DNA from: a virus
IMG/VR virus record: IMGVR_UViG_3300050821_003358
Span: 1-42,786 of that record
DNA: 42,786 bases
Strand: one strand, 5' to 3'
In this document: positions 1 to 7,909 of the stretch, piece by piece
How the letters are laid out: each line of letters starts with the position of its first letter
How positions within the stretch are numbered: position 1 is the first letter of the stretch
Position numbers and translations under genes: made by a program
Notes under the pieces: model-generated
What the model was told of the DNA's origin: nothing
Database searches by the model: none
Seen by the model: only the letters and a program-made list of their open reading frames with translations

Positions 1-125
1 CGGTGCGAACCTCCGCGGTGCGAACCTCGGCGATGCGAACCTCGGCGATGCGAACCTCCGCGGTGCGAACCTCCGCGATGCGAACCTCCGCGATGCGAAC
101 CTCGGCGGTGCGAACCTCGGCGGCA
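1..125 (+). repeat. 15-bp tandem repeat encoding pentapeptides
   Basis: About eight units of GCGAACCTCSGCGRT sit head to tail with only one or two variable positions. Each unit encodes one pentapeptide. The near identity at DNA level suggests recent expansion by slippage or unequal recombination. Confidence 0.9.
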
Positions 126-466
126 TTAGGTCTGATCTAATCGCGGAAGTGCTCGCCCTACCTGGAGAACTTGAGAATTTGGCCGCCCAAATCATTGCAG
201 GCAAGATCGACGGATCAAGCTATAGCGGCGAATGTGCGTGTTTGGCGGGCACCATTGCAAAGCACCGCAACGAAGACGTGAACGATGGCGATGAGATGAG
301 AGACAACGCCTGCGTGTTCCATGTGGACTCATCATCGCCGCGGGAACGCTGGTTTATGGCGATCCGGCCAGGAGACACGCCAGAGAACAGCCAGGTGAGC
401 AAGATTACGCTGGAGTGGGTGCAGGAAGCCATTGCTATGCGCGACCACATCAGGGCGACGAAATGA
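2..466 (+). CDS. Pentapeptide-repeat protein, 5' end missing
   Basis: The reading frame is open from the window edge, so the start lies upstream. The first ~40 residues are eight consecutive A-N-L-(R/G)-(G/D) pentapeptides, which normally fold as a right-handed quadrilateral beta-helix. A non-repeat tail of about 110 residues follows. The DNA of this part is a near-perfect 15-bp tandem repeat. The function of phage pentapeptide proteins is usually unknown; some mimic DNA. The stop overlaps the next start (ATGA), so it may head the glycosyltransferase operon. Confidence 0.8.
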   Translation, partial: GANLRGANLGDANLGDANLRGANLRDANLRDANLGGANLGGIRSDLIAEVLALPGELENLAAQIIAGKIDGSSYSGECACLAGTIAKHRNEDVNDGDEMRDNACVFHVDSSSPRERWFMAIRPGDTPENSQVSKITLEWVQEAIAMRDHIRATK

Positions 467-1278
467 CACAACCAACCGTCTGCGCGTTGTGCCTCACAGC
501 CGACCGACAAGCTCTCACGGATAGGGCTGTACGCTCGTTTCTTGCACAGGACTACGTTGCTGCTGATCTGCTGATCTACGACACCGGAAAAGTACCCTAC
601 CGGTTGGGGCGCGACTTCCGTGATCGTGACATAGGCGGTGCCGTAGTCGTGGTGCACGACCGACCGGCCGCCATCGGCAAGCTCCGCAACGACGCCTTAC
701 GATTGCTGTTACAGAGCGAGCGCCCTGTTGACATCATCTGCCACTTCGATTCAGACGACTGGTCGGCGCCGACTCGCATCTCAGATCAAGTGAAGCTGCT
801 GGTGGAGAGCGGAAAGGACTGCGTGGGTTTTCGCGAAATGCTCGTGTGGAAACGCTCGCAGGGCGAAATACTCGGCGCTGTCACGATGGGAGAAACGCAC
901 GCACCAGGCACGCCCTCAATCAATACGCGTCCCGGCGAAGCATGGCTCTACACCAACACCAACCCAAAGTACGCGATGGAAACCTCGCTGTGCTACTGGC
1001 GAAGCGCATGGGAGAAAACGCCACACGACGAGTGCATGCACCGCGAGAGCAAGACGTTTCTGCGGGTGTCGGATGTGCTCGGGGTGCCTGCTTTTGGATG
1101 CCGCGATGATGGCGACATCGGACCTGGAGTAGGGCGCATGATTGCCGAACTCCACGGCGCCAACACATCGCTGAAGATCAACGCAGAGTCGAACAGCTTG
1201 AACCCAGACGGCACACCGTACTGGAGACGGGTTGAATCTTGGGATTCTCGCGTACGGCAAATACTCGAATCAGCATGA
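463..1278 (+). CDS. GT-A glycosyltransferase (family 2-like)
   Basis: A 271-aa protein with a family 2 glycosyltransferase pattern: an N-terminal strand and nucleotide-binding region (VCALCLTADR), an IGKLRNDAL helix at about residues 71-79, and an acidic D-S-D-D-W motif at 96-100 that fits the metal/nucleotide-sugar DxD. It should transfer a sugar from an NDP-sugar in the cytoplasm; donor and acceptor are unknown. The ATG at 463 overlaps the upstream TGA (ATGA), and the stop overlaps the next gene the same way. A start at 415 is possible but would overlap the upstream gene by 52 nt. Confidence 0.8.
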   Translation: MTQPTVCALCLTADRQALTDRAVRSFLAQDYVAADLLIYDTGKVPYRLGRDFRDRDIGGAVVVVHDRPAAIGKLRNDALRLLLQSERPVDIICHFDSDDWSAPTRISDQVKLLVESGKDCVGFREMLVWKRSQGEILGAVTMGETHAPGTPSINTRPGEAWLYTNTNPKYAMETSLCYWRSAWEKTPHDECMHRESKTFLRVSDVLGVPAFGCRDDGDIGPGVGRMIAELHGANTSLKINAESNSLNPDGTPYWRRVESWDSRVRQILESA

Positions 1279-1880
1279 CTAACAAACGTTGTTCCAAATG
1301 CGGCGAAGTGAAAGAGTTGGAGTTCTTCTACCGGAATCCGCTCGGGTTGCATGGCAGGCACAGCGTGTGCATTGCGTGTCAGTGCGTAGGGCACCGAGCA
1401 TATAGAAAGGCTCACTCTGCTGAGGAAGTTGCTCGCGCGATCAAGTGGCGAACGGAAAACCCAGAGAGGTATGCTCTCAATCGCTTGCGGTTGCACATGT
1501 TGTCTAGGTGCTTTAATACCAAAGATCCAAGCTATTCCAGCTATGGCGCACGCGGTATTACTGTCTGTGAGCGTTGGGTGCGTACCGCTCAGTTCTTCGC
1601 AGATGACATGGGGCCGCGACCTCCGGGAATGACGATTGAGCGCAAAGACAACGACGGCCCGTACTCACCCGACAATTGCGTGTGGGCCACCATGCGCGAA
1701 CAGTCTAATAATCGCCGCTCAAATCTAATCCTGGTGCATGATGGCAAGCGTATGAACGTGGCGCAGTGGGCCACACATACAGGCATAGGACGTAAGACCC
1801 TGATCGCGCGGGTGAACACTCTCGGTTGGAGTTTGCGCGATGCGCTGACCATTCAACCCAAGAAACGGAGGGCTGCCTAA
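1275..1880 (+). CDS. HNH homing-type endonuclease with zinc ribbon
   Basis: A 201-aa protein. Two CxxC pairs (C6/C9 and C32/C35) form an N-terminal zinc ribbon. A central HNH-like nuclease core carries ERKDNDGPYSPDNCVWAT and a following NNRR. A C-terminal stretch (about 155-195) looks like a helix-turn-helix DNA-binding tail. It is clearly related to the nuclease at 3713-4153. Such enzymes usually cleave DNA lacking the insertion and promote their own spread. It joins both neighbours by start/stop overlaps (ATGA, TAATG), so insertion kept translational coupling of the cassette. Confidence 0.82.
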   Translation: MTNKRCSKCGEVKELEFFYRNPLGLHGRHSVCIACQCVGHRAYRKAHSAEEVARAIKWRTENPERYALNRLRLHMLSRCFNTKDPSYSSYGARGITVCERWVRTAQFFADDMGPRPPGMTIERKDNDGPYSPDNCVWATMREQSNNRRSNLILVHDGKRMNVAQWATHTGIGRKTLIARVNTLGWSLRDALTIQPKKRRAA

Positions 1881-2686
1881 TGTCTGTCTACTACTGCATT
1901 CCCTCGAAGCGCCCACCGGAGGAAGCGGAGAAGTGTCTCAAGCTGTGGAGGGCCGCAGGTTATAAAATCGCGTTGTGGCGCGACTCGGTTGACGATGCCA
2001 ACAGTGAGTTGGACTGGGTGATGAACAACCACATGACCGCCTATTGGGACACATACCCCGGATACTCGGTTGCCGTGAATACACTGGCGTTGCGGATCTT
2101 GCGAGATGATCCTCAGTGCGATTGGATCGTGACCGGAGGTGACGACGTAGAACCAGACGCGAACCACTCAGCAGAAGAAATCGCACGGCAGTGCTCAGAG
2201 CATTTCCTGACCGAAGCGTGGGCTAATTCTAAAGAGGCAGACGGTGGTGATTCGCGCGTGCTCATTCAGGCTCCGCATATTCTAGTCGACTCTGCGTTGA
2301 CCACCTTCGGCGTGATGCAGCCCACCGGCGACCGGTTTGCTGGCGGCTCCATCGACCGCATCTGCGGGTCACCGTGGCTCGGCCGCTCCTGGTGTGAGCG
2401 CATCAACCAAGGCCGGGGCCCACTGTGGCCGGATTACACGCATTGTTTCGGCGATGAAGAGTTGCAAAACGTGGCGCTGAAGTACGGCGTGCTCTGGCAG
2501 CGTCCAGATCTGATCCACCTGCACCGCCATTATCAGCGCGAGTCAGACGCGCTCAACAGCAACGCTGTGCCAAAGCCAATGCCGGACTTTCTCAAAGAGG
2601 CGAACAGCCCGGAGCACTGGCGAAAGTATCAGACATTGTTTCGCGAACGCAAAGCTGCTGGTTTCCCTGGATCGGAGCCGCTATGA
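1880..2686 (+). CDS. Glycosyltransferase-like protein
   Basis: A 268-aa GT-A-like protein. It begins with a strand motif (VYYCIPSKR), has a D-D-V-E-P-D acidic motif at about 88-93 (DxD-like), and ends with FGDEELQNVALKYG and an L-I-H-L-H-R-H motif resembling the C-terminal acceptor/metal-binding region of polypeptide-type transferases. Predicted to be cytosolic. The TAATG overlap couples it to the HNH gene before it. Family assignment is by motif only; substrate unknown. Confidence 0.65.
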   Translation: MSVYYCIPSKRPPEEAEKCLKLWRAAGYKIALWRDSVDDANSELDWVMNNHMTAYWDTYPGYSVAVNTLALRILRDDPQCDWIVTGGDDVEPDANHSAEEIARQCSEHFLTEAWANSKEADGGDSRVLIQAPHILVDSALTTFGVMQPTGDRFAGGSIDRICGSPWLGRSWCERINQGRGPLWPDYTHCFGDEELQNVALKYGVLWQRPDLIHLHRHYQRESDALNSNAVPKPMPDFLKEANSPEHWRKYQTLFRERKAAGFPGSEPL

Positions 2687-2838
2687 GCGACGAAGCTAAG
2701 GAGATATTCTTCTGGATCGTGTTCGTGGCGCTCGCAGTTGCCGGGCTCATTTGGTGGCGTGGGTACTACATGCAAAGCTGCATTGCGGATGGCCACACTT
2801 ACTCGTGGTGCAATGCTCAGTTCTGGCACAACTTATGA
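2683..2838 (+). CDS. Small single-pass membrane protein
   Basis: A 51-aa protein with one strong transmembrane helix (about residues 8-26, ending LIWWRGYY) and two cysteines in its short C-terminal part. It overlaps both neighbours by ATGA-type junctions, which supports it as a real gene. It is the only membrane segment in the front half of the cassette. It could anchor glycan enzymes or help export, but no family is recognised. Confidence 0.65.
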   Translation: MSDEAKEIFFWIVFVALAVAGLIWWRGYYMQSCIADGHTYSWCNAQFWHNL

Positions 2839-3716
2839 GCCACTTCAACTATATCGTCACTTGTCACAACTCCGAAGCGCTCATAGACCGCGTGCTCGTG
2901 GGCGTGCAGCGGTGCATCAACGGCGGTGCAGTCGGCACAGGCGCGACATGTGTGGTCGTGTTGGACGGATGCACTGACCGCACTGAGGAACTGGTGTCTG
3001 CGTACCCCTGGGTGCAAATCGTTGAGACTCCCGACGTCCACGAGTTGCTGTCGATCAACGCCGGCCTGCGCGCAGCACCGCAAGACGGCGACGGCTACAA
3101 CATCATCCTGCAAGACGACGTAATCCTTGAGGAGCCACGCCTTGAAGAGCTGGTCGAAAAGCTCTACGCCACCATCCCGCGGCTGGGCTACGTGAGCTTT
3201 CGCCTGGCGCACAACCTGGGGCCCGACGACCCGAGCAATCCGTACCTGATCCTGTGTGACGAAATTGAATCGCTCTACGGCGCCGGTGCAGCGGGTGATA
3301 CGCTGGTGCCGTACCGATTTGCAGAGCGAGCGTGTGTCATCAAGTCTCCTGTGTGCCTGCCGTGCAAGCTGGTGCGCGAGTTGGGGATGTTTGATGAGGC
3401 GCTGGCGCCGTACGGCTACGACGATCTTGATTATTCGATTCGTGCGCACCAGGCCGGGTACGTGCAGGGCGTGTTTTCGATACCGTTCCAGTCTGATGTG
3501 CGATGGGGTGGTAGTCGGCGGCCGGGGCATCCAGACATCCAGCCGACCGTGATTCGCAACGCGGCGTATCTACGCAAGAAGCACACGGCAATCATCGAGC
3601 AAGGCCTGGCATTCGATTGCTTCCATGCCGAGATTGCAGACCCGGAGCCAAAGCTCGCCGAAGCCAGGGCGCGCTGGGAGAAATCCAAAGCAACGCTAAA
3701 GGAGCTCAACCCTTGA
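2835..3716 (+). CDS. Glycosyltransferase family 2
   Basis: A 293-aa protein with the classical family 2 layout: Y-I-V-T-C-H-N-S-E at 6-14, V-L-D-G-C-T-D-R-T at 42-50 (the usual 'DgStD' nucleotide-binding turn), and Q-D-D-V-I-L at 93-98 as the DxD motif. A later GMFDEALAPYGYDDLDYSIR segment matches the catalytic 'fDe...gEDxD' region. It is expected to transfer a sugar from a nucleotide sugar. ATG at 2835 overlaps the upstream TGA. Of the five transferase-like proteins it is the most typical. Confidence 0.85.
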   Translation: MSHFNYIVTCHNSEALIDRVLVGVQRCINGGAVGTGATCVVVLDGCTDRTEELVSAYPWVQIVETPDVHELLSINAGLRAAPQDGDGYNIILQDDVILEEPRLEELVEKLYATIPRLGYVSFRLAHNLGPDDPSNPYLILCDEIESLYGAGAAGDTLVPYRFAERACVIKSPVCLPCKLVRELGMFDEALAPYGYDDLDYSIRAHQAGYVQGVFSIPFQSDVRWGGSRRPGHPDIQPTVIRNAAYLRKKHTAIIEQGLAFDCFHAEIADPEPKLAEARARWEKSKATLKELNP

Positions 3717-4153
3717 AACTACACCGCTATGAACGTCACGGAATGAGACACACAGCTCTGTATGGCATCTGGAGCAAAGCTAAGGGGCGTTGCGAAACCC
3801 CGTCTGACGCGGCGTATTACAAGTACGGTGGTCGGGGCATCGTGATGTGTGATCGGTGGAGCGCTTCATTCTCAGCGTTCGCCGCAGACATGGGTCCTCG
3901 TCCCACATCATCTCACACGCTTGAACGAAAAGACAACGATGGGCCTTATTCTCCCGACAACTGCATCTGGGCAACGCGTCGAGATCAAGCGAACAATCGG
4001 CGCTTGAACCGCATTATCGAGGTAGACGGTCGGCGAATGACTGCTATGCAATGGCAGCGGGAGACAGGTATTCATGAGTCCTTGATTCGCGCTCGCATTG
4101 ATCGCTTGGGTTGGACGCCGCGAGACGCTGTTACGCGAAAGGTGGCCTGCTAA
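3713..4153 (+). CDS. HNH homing-type endonuclease
   Basis: A 146-aa protein. The TTG start at 3713 overlaps the upstream TGA and has an AAAGGAG site about 8 nt before it; an ATG at 3743 is the alternative. Its core (KYGGRGI, CDRW, DMGPRP, ERKDNDGPYSPDNC, WAT, NNRR, then L-G-W-(S/T)-x-R-D-A) parallels the endonuclease at 1275-1880 almost along its length, but it lacks the zinc-ribbon N-terminus. The two probably share an ancestor copied within the cassette. Likely a selfish nuclease. Confidence 0.8.
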   Translation: MKLHRYERHGMRHTALYGIWSKAKGRCETPSDAAYYKYGGRGIVMCDRWSASFSAFAADMGPRPTSSHTLERKDNDGPYSPDNCIWATRRDQANNRRLNRIIEVDGRRMTAMQWQRETGIHESLIRARIDRLGWTPRDAVTRKVAC

Positions 4154-4785
4154 TGTACTCTCAGAGTGAAGAGGAAAAGTACATTTTAGAAGCCTGTAAG
4201 GATGTCGAACCGAAGAGGTTCTTGGACATTGGCAGTTTCCATCCGCTGCACAACTCCAACACGCGCGCGCTCTACGAGGCCGGCTGGTCAGGCGTGATGA
4301 TCGAGCCTCAGCCCATGATGCAGAGCGGCGGTGACAACTCTCTGACGGCCGGCATGTGCTCACTGGTGGAATACTACAACCGCGACCCGCGAATAACGCT
4401 GATCCAGGCCGCAGTGGGTACAGAAGCGGGCTTGCGTCCTTTCGCTTTGGACGGGCAGACGAGCACACTAAAAACAACCACTTCCAACTTCTACGTGCCG
4501 TGCATCACGCTCGATCAACTGTTTCAGCAATTCGGCGCTGGTTTTGGCTTCGTCAGTATCGACGCTGAGGGCATTTCAGTTGAGCTTGCGCTGCGATTGA
4601 TTCAACTTACGCGAGAGATCCCGTGTGTGTGTGTCGAGTACGACCTCGTGACCGGCTCTGACTCGCCGGGGTTTGTGAGCAAGGACCTGTTGATCCGGTA
4701 CACGATGGCGGATTACGCAGTGGTCTACAGTTCGCAGGAAAATGCCGTGTTTCGCAAGAAGACTTGGGAGGAGATGCACCCGTGA
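4153..4785 (+). CDS. FkbM-family methyltransferase
   Basis: A 210-aa SAM-dependent methyltransferase of the FkbM type. F-L-D-I-G-S-F at 23-29 is the SAM-binding motif I, I-E-P-Q-P at 50-54 is the acidic ribose-binding motif II, and V-S-I-D-A-E-G at 134-140 is the hallmark FkbM motif. Family members O-methylate sugars or polyketides, which fits a role in decorating the glycan made by the neighbouring transferases. TAATG junction with the upstream HNH gene. Confidence 0.85.
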   Translation: MYSQSEEEKYILEACKDVEPKRFLDIGSFHPLHNSNTRALYEAGWSGVMIEPQPMMQSGGDNSLTAGMCSLVEYYNRDPRITLIQAAVGTEAGLRPFALDGQTSTLKTTTSNFYVPCITLDQLFQQFGAGFGFVSIDAEGISVELALRLIQLTREIPCVCVEYDLVTGSDSPGFVSKDLLIRYTMADYAVVYSSQENAVFRKKTWEEMHP

Positions 4786-5441
4786 AGCGTCTCGAAGACC
4801 TGCACGAGCACGTGCTCGGGCACATCACCACAATAGAAGCCACGTACCACATAGCGCGCATGGCGATTGAGTTGGGTGTGCCGGGTGACTTTGTCGAGTG
4901 CGGGGTATACGCTGGAGCGCAAAGCGCAGCGATGGCACGGGCGATCATTGATCAGCCACGCCACCCTCAGTATGGAGGCGCTCGCCGCGTGCATCTGTTC
5001 GACAGCTTCGCTGGCTTCCCGCCATTCTCAGAGCACGATATCGACCTGAGGGGCGGCGGATGGAAGGCTGGTGACAGCGCATGCCCACTCAAGGACGTGC
5101 AGGCGAACATGAAGCGGTGGGGCATCCCTGATGAGCTATTGGTGTACCACGCGGGCTGGTTTGATGAGACAATGCCGATCGCTACGGATCGCGGCTCCTC
5201 TGAGCCACACTCTCGGGTAAACGTCATCAAATTGATTGTCATGCTACGGCTCGATGCAGACCTCTATGAATCGACCCGCACCTGCATGGAGTACCTCTAC
5301 CCGCTGGTCTCACCAGGCGGCTGGGTGATCGTGGACGATTGGAACCTCGACGGCTGCCGCAAAGCGATCGAGGAAACGCTGAGTCCGAATGCGGGCGAGC
5401 CTGGCCACCCGGCGCCGATTTACTTTCGAAAATCACCATGA
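4782..5441 (+). CDS. TylF/MycF-like O-methyltransferase
   Basis: A 219-aa protein with a GTG start at 4782 overlapping the TGA of the FkbM gene. V-E-C-G-V-Y-A-G at 38-45 is the SAM motif, F-D-S-F-A-G-F-P at 73-80 is characteristic of macrocin-O-methyltransferase relatives, and the LDADLY plus PGGWVIVDDW segments match the metal-binding aspartates of this family. TylF and MycF methylate deoxysugar hydroxyls, so a sugar acceptor is likely here. Confidence 0.87.
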   Translation: MKRLEDLHEHVLGHITTIEATYHIARMAIELGVPGDFVECGVYAGAQSAAMARAIIDQPRHPQYGGARRVHLFDSFAGFPPFSEHDIDLRGGGWKAGDSACPLKDVQANMKRWGIPDELLVYHAGWFDETMPIATDRGSSEPHSRVNVIKLIVMLRLDADLYESTRTCMEYLYPLVSPGGWVIVDDWNLDGCRKAIEETLSPNAGEPGHPAPIYFRKSP

Positions 5442-6307
5442 GAAACATCTACATCACCTTCGGCGGCCGCGCCTACGATGAGACTACAGGCGCACTTTTC
5501 GAGATATTGCGCGACGGACACGGCGTTGATGATGTTCAGGTGTACGACGACAAGTGGCTTGTCGACCACCAGGACCTGAACGGAAACGGCTACCGCTCAG
5601 TCAACTCCTGGCTGTGGGAAACGCCGCGCAAGTTCGGCTTTGGGTGGTGCGCGTGGAAGCCGTACATCATCATAGACGCGCTCTCACGGCTCCGCAATGG
5701 CGATGTGGTATTTTACGTCGACGCCGATTGCGTGCCGATTGCGGACCTCTCCATCGTGTTTGACATCGCGCGACGTGATGGGCTGATGCTGTTCGACTGC
5801 CAGGGCTTCACGAACAGCATGATGACGCGGCACGATTGCCTGATGGCGATGGGCCTTGACAAACCTGAGATTGCCAATGCCAAGGCCGCATGCGCCCGCT
5901 TCTGCGCGTTTCGCAAGGGATCGTTTCTCGCACAGCAAATCCTGATGGAGTGGTACACGTACTCGATCAACCCGCTTTGCCAGCAGTGGGGTTTCGGCGA
6001 CTGGACGAAGCGGCAACCGGGGGACGTGCATTCCGTTTACACTCAGGAGTATCCCGATTTCTTCCGGCACAGCACTGAGCAAAGCGTGTTAGCAGCGCTC
6101 GCGTCCAAGTACAACGTGCAGCTTTACCGCGAAGCGTGCCAATTTGGGTGTTGGGACAAACCGCCCGACGTCGATTACTACAACAAGTACAACGTGATTC
6201 ACGACGCGTATCCGCAACTGTTCGAGCAACAGGATGCACGCGGGCCGCGAGCTCTGGAAGGCTCGCGGTTTCGCAACGTGTCTCACATCAATCTGGAGTT
6301 CGCATGA
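5438..6307 (+). CDS. Glycosyltransferase-like protein with DxD motif
   Basis: A 289-aa protein. The segment FGFGWCAWKPYII followed by G-D-V-V-F-Y-V-D-A-D-C at 88-98 is typical of capsular-polysaccharide or galactosyl-type GT-A transferases, with DAD as the metal-binding motif. No signal peptide or membrane helix is seen. ATGA overlaps at both ends place it firmly in the operon. The sugar is unknown. Confidence 0.75.
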   Translation: MRNIYITFGGRAYDETTGALFEILRDGHGVDDVQVYDDKWLVDHQDLNGNGYRSVNSWLWETPRKFGFGWCAWKPYIIIDALSRLRNGDVVFYVDADCVPIADLSIVFDIARRDGLMLFDCQGFTNSMMTRHDCLMAMGLDKPEIANAKAACARFCAFRKGSFLAQQILMEWYTYSINPLCQQWGFGDWTKRQPGDVHSVYTQEYPDFFRHSTEQSVLAALASKYNVQLYREACQFGCWDKPPDVDYYNKYNVIHDAYPQLFEQQDARGPRALEGSRFRNVSHINLEFA

Positions 6308-6549
6308 AAGAATTCGGCGAAGTGATGCGGCAAGTCTTCCCGGAGATGGACAAACCTATTGTCGTGTTGCCGGCGATCGGCGCGCGTTATGAACACATGG
6401 TTGATGAGGTGCGCCGGGATCCGCAATTACGCAGCCTTGTGCAGACTATGGCTCACTTGCAGCAGGCGAACACAATCACCCTTGAGAGCGGGCTATTCAG
6501 TCTGTTCATGAACGGGCTGATATGCGGATTGGAGATGAGCAAGGAATGA
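6304..6549 (+). CDS. Hypothetical protein in glycan cassette
   Basis: An 81-aa protein, mostly helical by composition, without cysteine-rich or membrane features. It is coupled by ATGA overlaps to the transferase before it and the small gene after it. No family recognised; the context suggests an accessory role in the glycan cassette. Confidence 0.65.
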   Translation: MKEFGEVMRQVFPEMDKPIVVLPAIGARYEHMVDEVRRDPQLRSLVQTMAHLQQANTITLESGLFSLFMNGLICGLEMSKE

Positions 6550-6824
6550 TTCAACGATTGTTCCGGTTTCTCAATCCGCCGTTGTCTTACCCCTCTCGAT
6601 TAGGACGCCAGCGAATATGGGAACTGCAACGTCGCGATTTGTGGTATGGGTACCGGCCGCTCTTTGGCTGGGACCGCTGGGACGGCACACTCACAGTTGA
6701 GTTGTTGTGGTGGCGTTACATCACACCGACAGACGAAACCGCATGGCATGGGACCGACGTGCTTCAGCGGCGCATCCTCGGAGTTGTCCCCAAACTCTAC
6801 AAGACAATAAGCACAGGATCATGA
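6546..6824 (+). CDS. Hypothetical Trp/Tyr-rich protein
   Basis: A 92-aa protein rich in tryptophan, tyrosine and arginine in its middle (LWYGYRPLFGWDRWDG). There is no clear transmembrane helix. ATGA junctions on both sides. Aromatic-rich small proteins can bind sugars, but this is speculation; no family is recognised. Confidence 0.6.
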   Translation: MIQRLFRFLNPPLSYPSRLGRQRIWELQRRDLWYGYRPLFGWDRWDGTLTVELLWWRYITPTDETAWHGTDVLQRRILGVVPKLYKTISTGS

Positions 6825-7477
6825 ATTTACATACGATAGCAGGACACAGCTTTGACCTCGACCGCCTGCCCGAGAAACCATTCGTGCTGGACGTCGGCTG
6901 CCGCGGCTTCGACTTCACCAAAGGCATCCGCCAGCTACGACCCGAGGCGTACATCTGGGCGATGGACCCCGACCCCATCATCGAGAAGCCTGACGAAGCG
7001 CTGTGTGCCTACCTACGACTTGCGCTTGTAGCTCCCGGCCAGCCGCGGCGCCAGCGCTACGCCTCAGGCTCAACTGGCGAGGGGAACTTCCTCACAGAGA
7101 TGCAGAGCCACCCCGATTGGACGATCGGCGAAGTGGACTGCGCAAGCATTATCACCATTTCAGCGCTATTACCTGCCGTGTTTGACGAGACGCAGCATCC
7201 AGGCCAGCAGAAGCTCGGGCGCAAGTGGGACCTCATCAAACTCGATTGCGAGGGATCCGAGTTCAGCATCCTCAACAACTGGCCGGGCCCAATCGCGCAT
7301 CAGATCAGCGTTGAGTTTCACGACTACAATTGCCGCTCCAAGTACCCGGACTCCTACTACGAAGGTTTGTTTGCGCGTCTCGCAACGTTCGGGTATGCTG
7401 TAGTTCGACACGAACTGTCGGACATAAACGGCCGAGGAAACATCGGCCATTGGGACACCATTTTGGAGCTTAGATGA
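6821..7477 (+). CDS. FkbM-family methyltransferase (second copy)
   Basis: A 218-aa SAM-dependent methyltransferase. V-L-D-V-G-C-R-G at 22-29 is motif I, and D-L-I-K-L-D-C-E-G-S-E-F is the FkbM signature near residue 140. It differs strongly from the protein at 4153-4785, so it is not a recent duplicate and may methylate another position or sugar. ATGA junctions with both neighbours. Confidence 0.82.
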   Translation: MNLHTIAGHSFDLDRLPEKPFVLDVGCRGFDFTKGIRQLRPEAYIWAMDPDPIIEKPDEALCAYLRLALVAPGQPRRQRYASGSTGEGNFLTEMQSHPDWTIGEVDCASIITISALLPAVFDETQHPGQQKLGRKWDLIKLDCEGSEFSILNNWPGPIAHQISVEFHDYNCRSKYPDSYYEGLFARLATFGYAVVRHELSDINGRGNIGHWDTILELR

Positions 7478-7611
7478 GCAAAGAAATTCAACTTACTGAC
7501 GGCATGGTTGCTGTTGTGGATGACGGCGATTACGAGGCGTTGTCGAAATACAAACGGCACGCACATGCCGTGGGTGAGTTTGCGGCACTCAATAGTCCGC
7601 TGGAGGCGTAA
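7474..7611 (+). pseudogene. Truncated N-terminus of an HNH/AP2-type endonuclease
   Basis: Only 45 aa. The sequence I-Q-L-T-D-G-M-V-A-V-V-D-D-G-D-Y-E-A-L-S-K-Y-K is like the conserved start of phage HNH proteins that continue with an AP2 or HNH domain ('I-L-T-G-A-VDDEDYE-L'). Here the frame stops right after it and no nuclease core follows. It is most likely the remnant of a third homing endonuclease in this cassette. It may still be translated, because its start and stop are coupled to its neighbours. Confidence 0.6.
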
Positions 7612-7712
7612 TGGAAACAGCGTACGGCATTGTCGGCGTGGCGCTGCTGCTAGCGGGGTTACTGGTGGCGCTTGCCATTGTGGTGGAAGTCGTGTACAGG
7701 CGGTATCGATGA
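7611..7712 (+). CDS. Tiny membrane protein
   Basis: A 33-aa protein made almost wholly of one transmembrane helix (about residues 6-28) with a basic tail (YRRYR). The ATG at 7611 shares its A with the stop of the upstream frame, and its TGA overlaps the next ATG. A one-helix protein of this type could be an accessory membrane peptide; function unknown. Confidence 0.5.
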   Translation: METAYGIVGVALLLAGLLVALAIVVEVVYRRYR

Positions 7713-7909
7713 GGCGTTGGTATTGCCGCCTGATGCACGCGCGGTACGGCTTTATGTTCGCTGGCGGCGACTTCGCGGAGTGCAGGCGTTGCGGTTTGCG
7801 ATGGGCGACACCTTGGAGGATTGATGAAACTTGTAGGTCTGATGCCGGTGCGAAACGAAGATTGGGTGCTCGGCTTATCGCTGCGTGTCGCGCTGTTGTG
7901 GTGCGATAG
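7709..7909 (+). CDS. Small zinc-finger-like protein, tail runs out of frame
   Basis: A 66-aa frame. The first ~35 residues look like a real protein (YC...ECRRCGLRW, a CxxC half-ribbon of the type seen in small phage proteins). From 7824 on it reads through the start of the next glycosyltransferase in another frame, with an arginine/alanine-rich composition. The natural stop may have been lost. An 86-nt overlap with the downstream gene is unusual in this otherwise 1-4 nt overlapping cassette. Confidence 0.45.
   Translation: MRRWYCRLMHARYGFMFAGGDFAECRRCGLRWATPWRIDETCRSDAGAKRRLGARLIAACRAVVVR

Noticed and set aside
1-125. CRISPR-like array
   Set aside because: The repeats are directly adjacent 15-bp units without spacers and encode pentapeptide repeats in frame.
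220-657. Minus-strand frame opposite the first genes, and many similar long antisense frames (e.g. 2817-3530, 16625-17446, 23251-24066, 33335-34057)
   Set aside because: They lie wholly opposite better-supported genes, have shadow-like composition, no ribosome-binding site and no recognisable motif.
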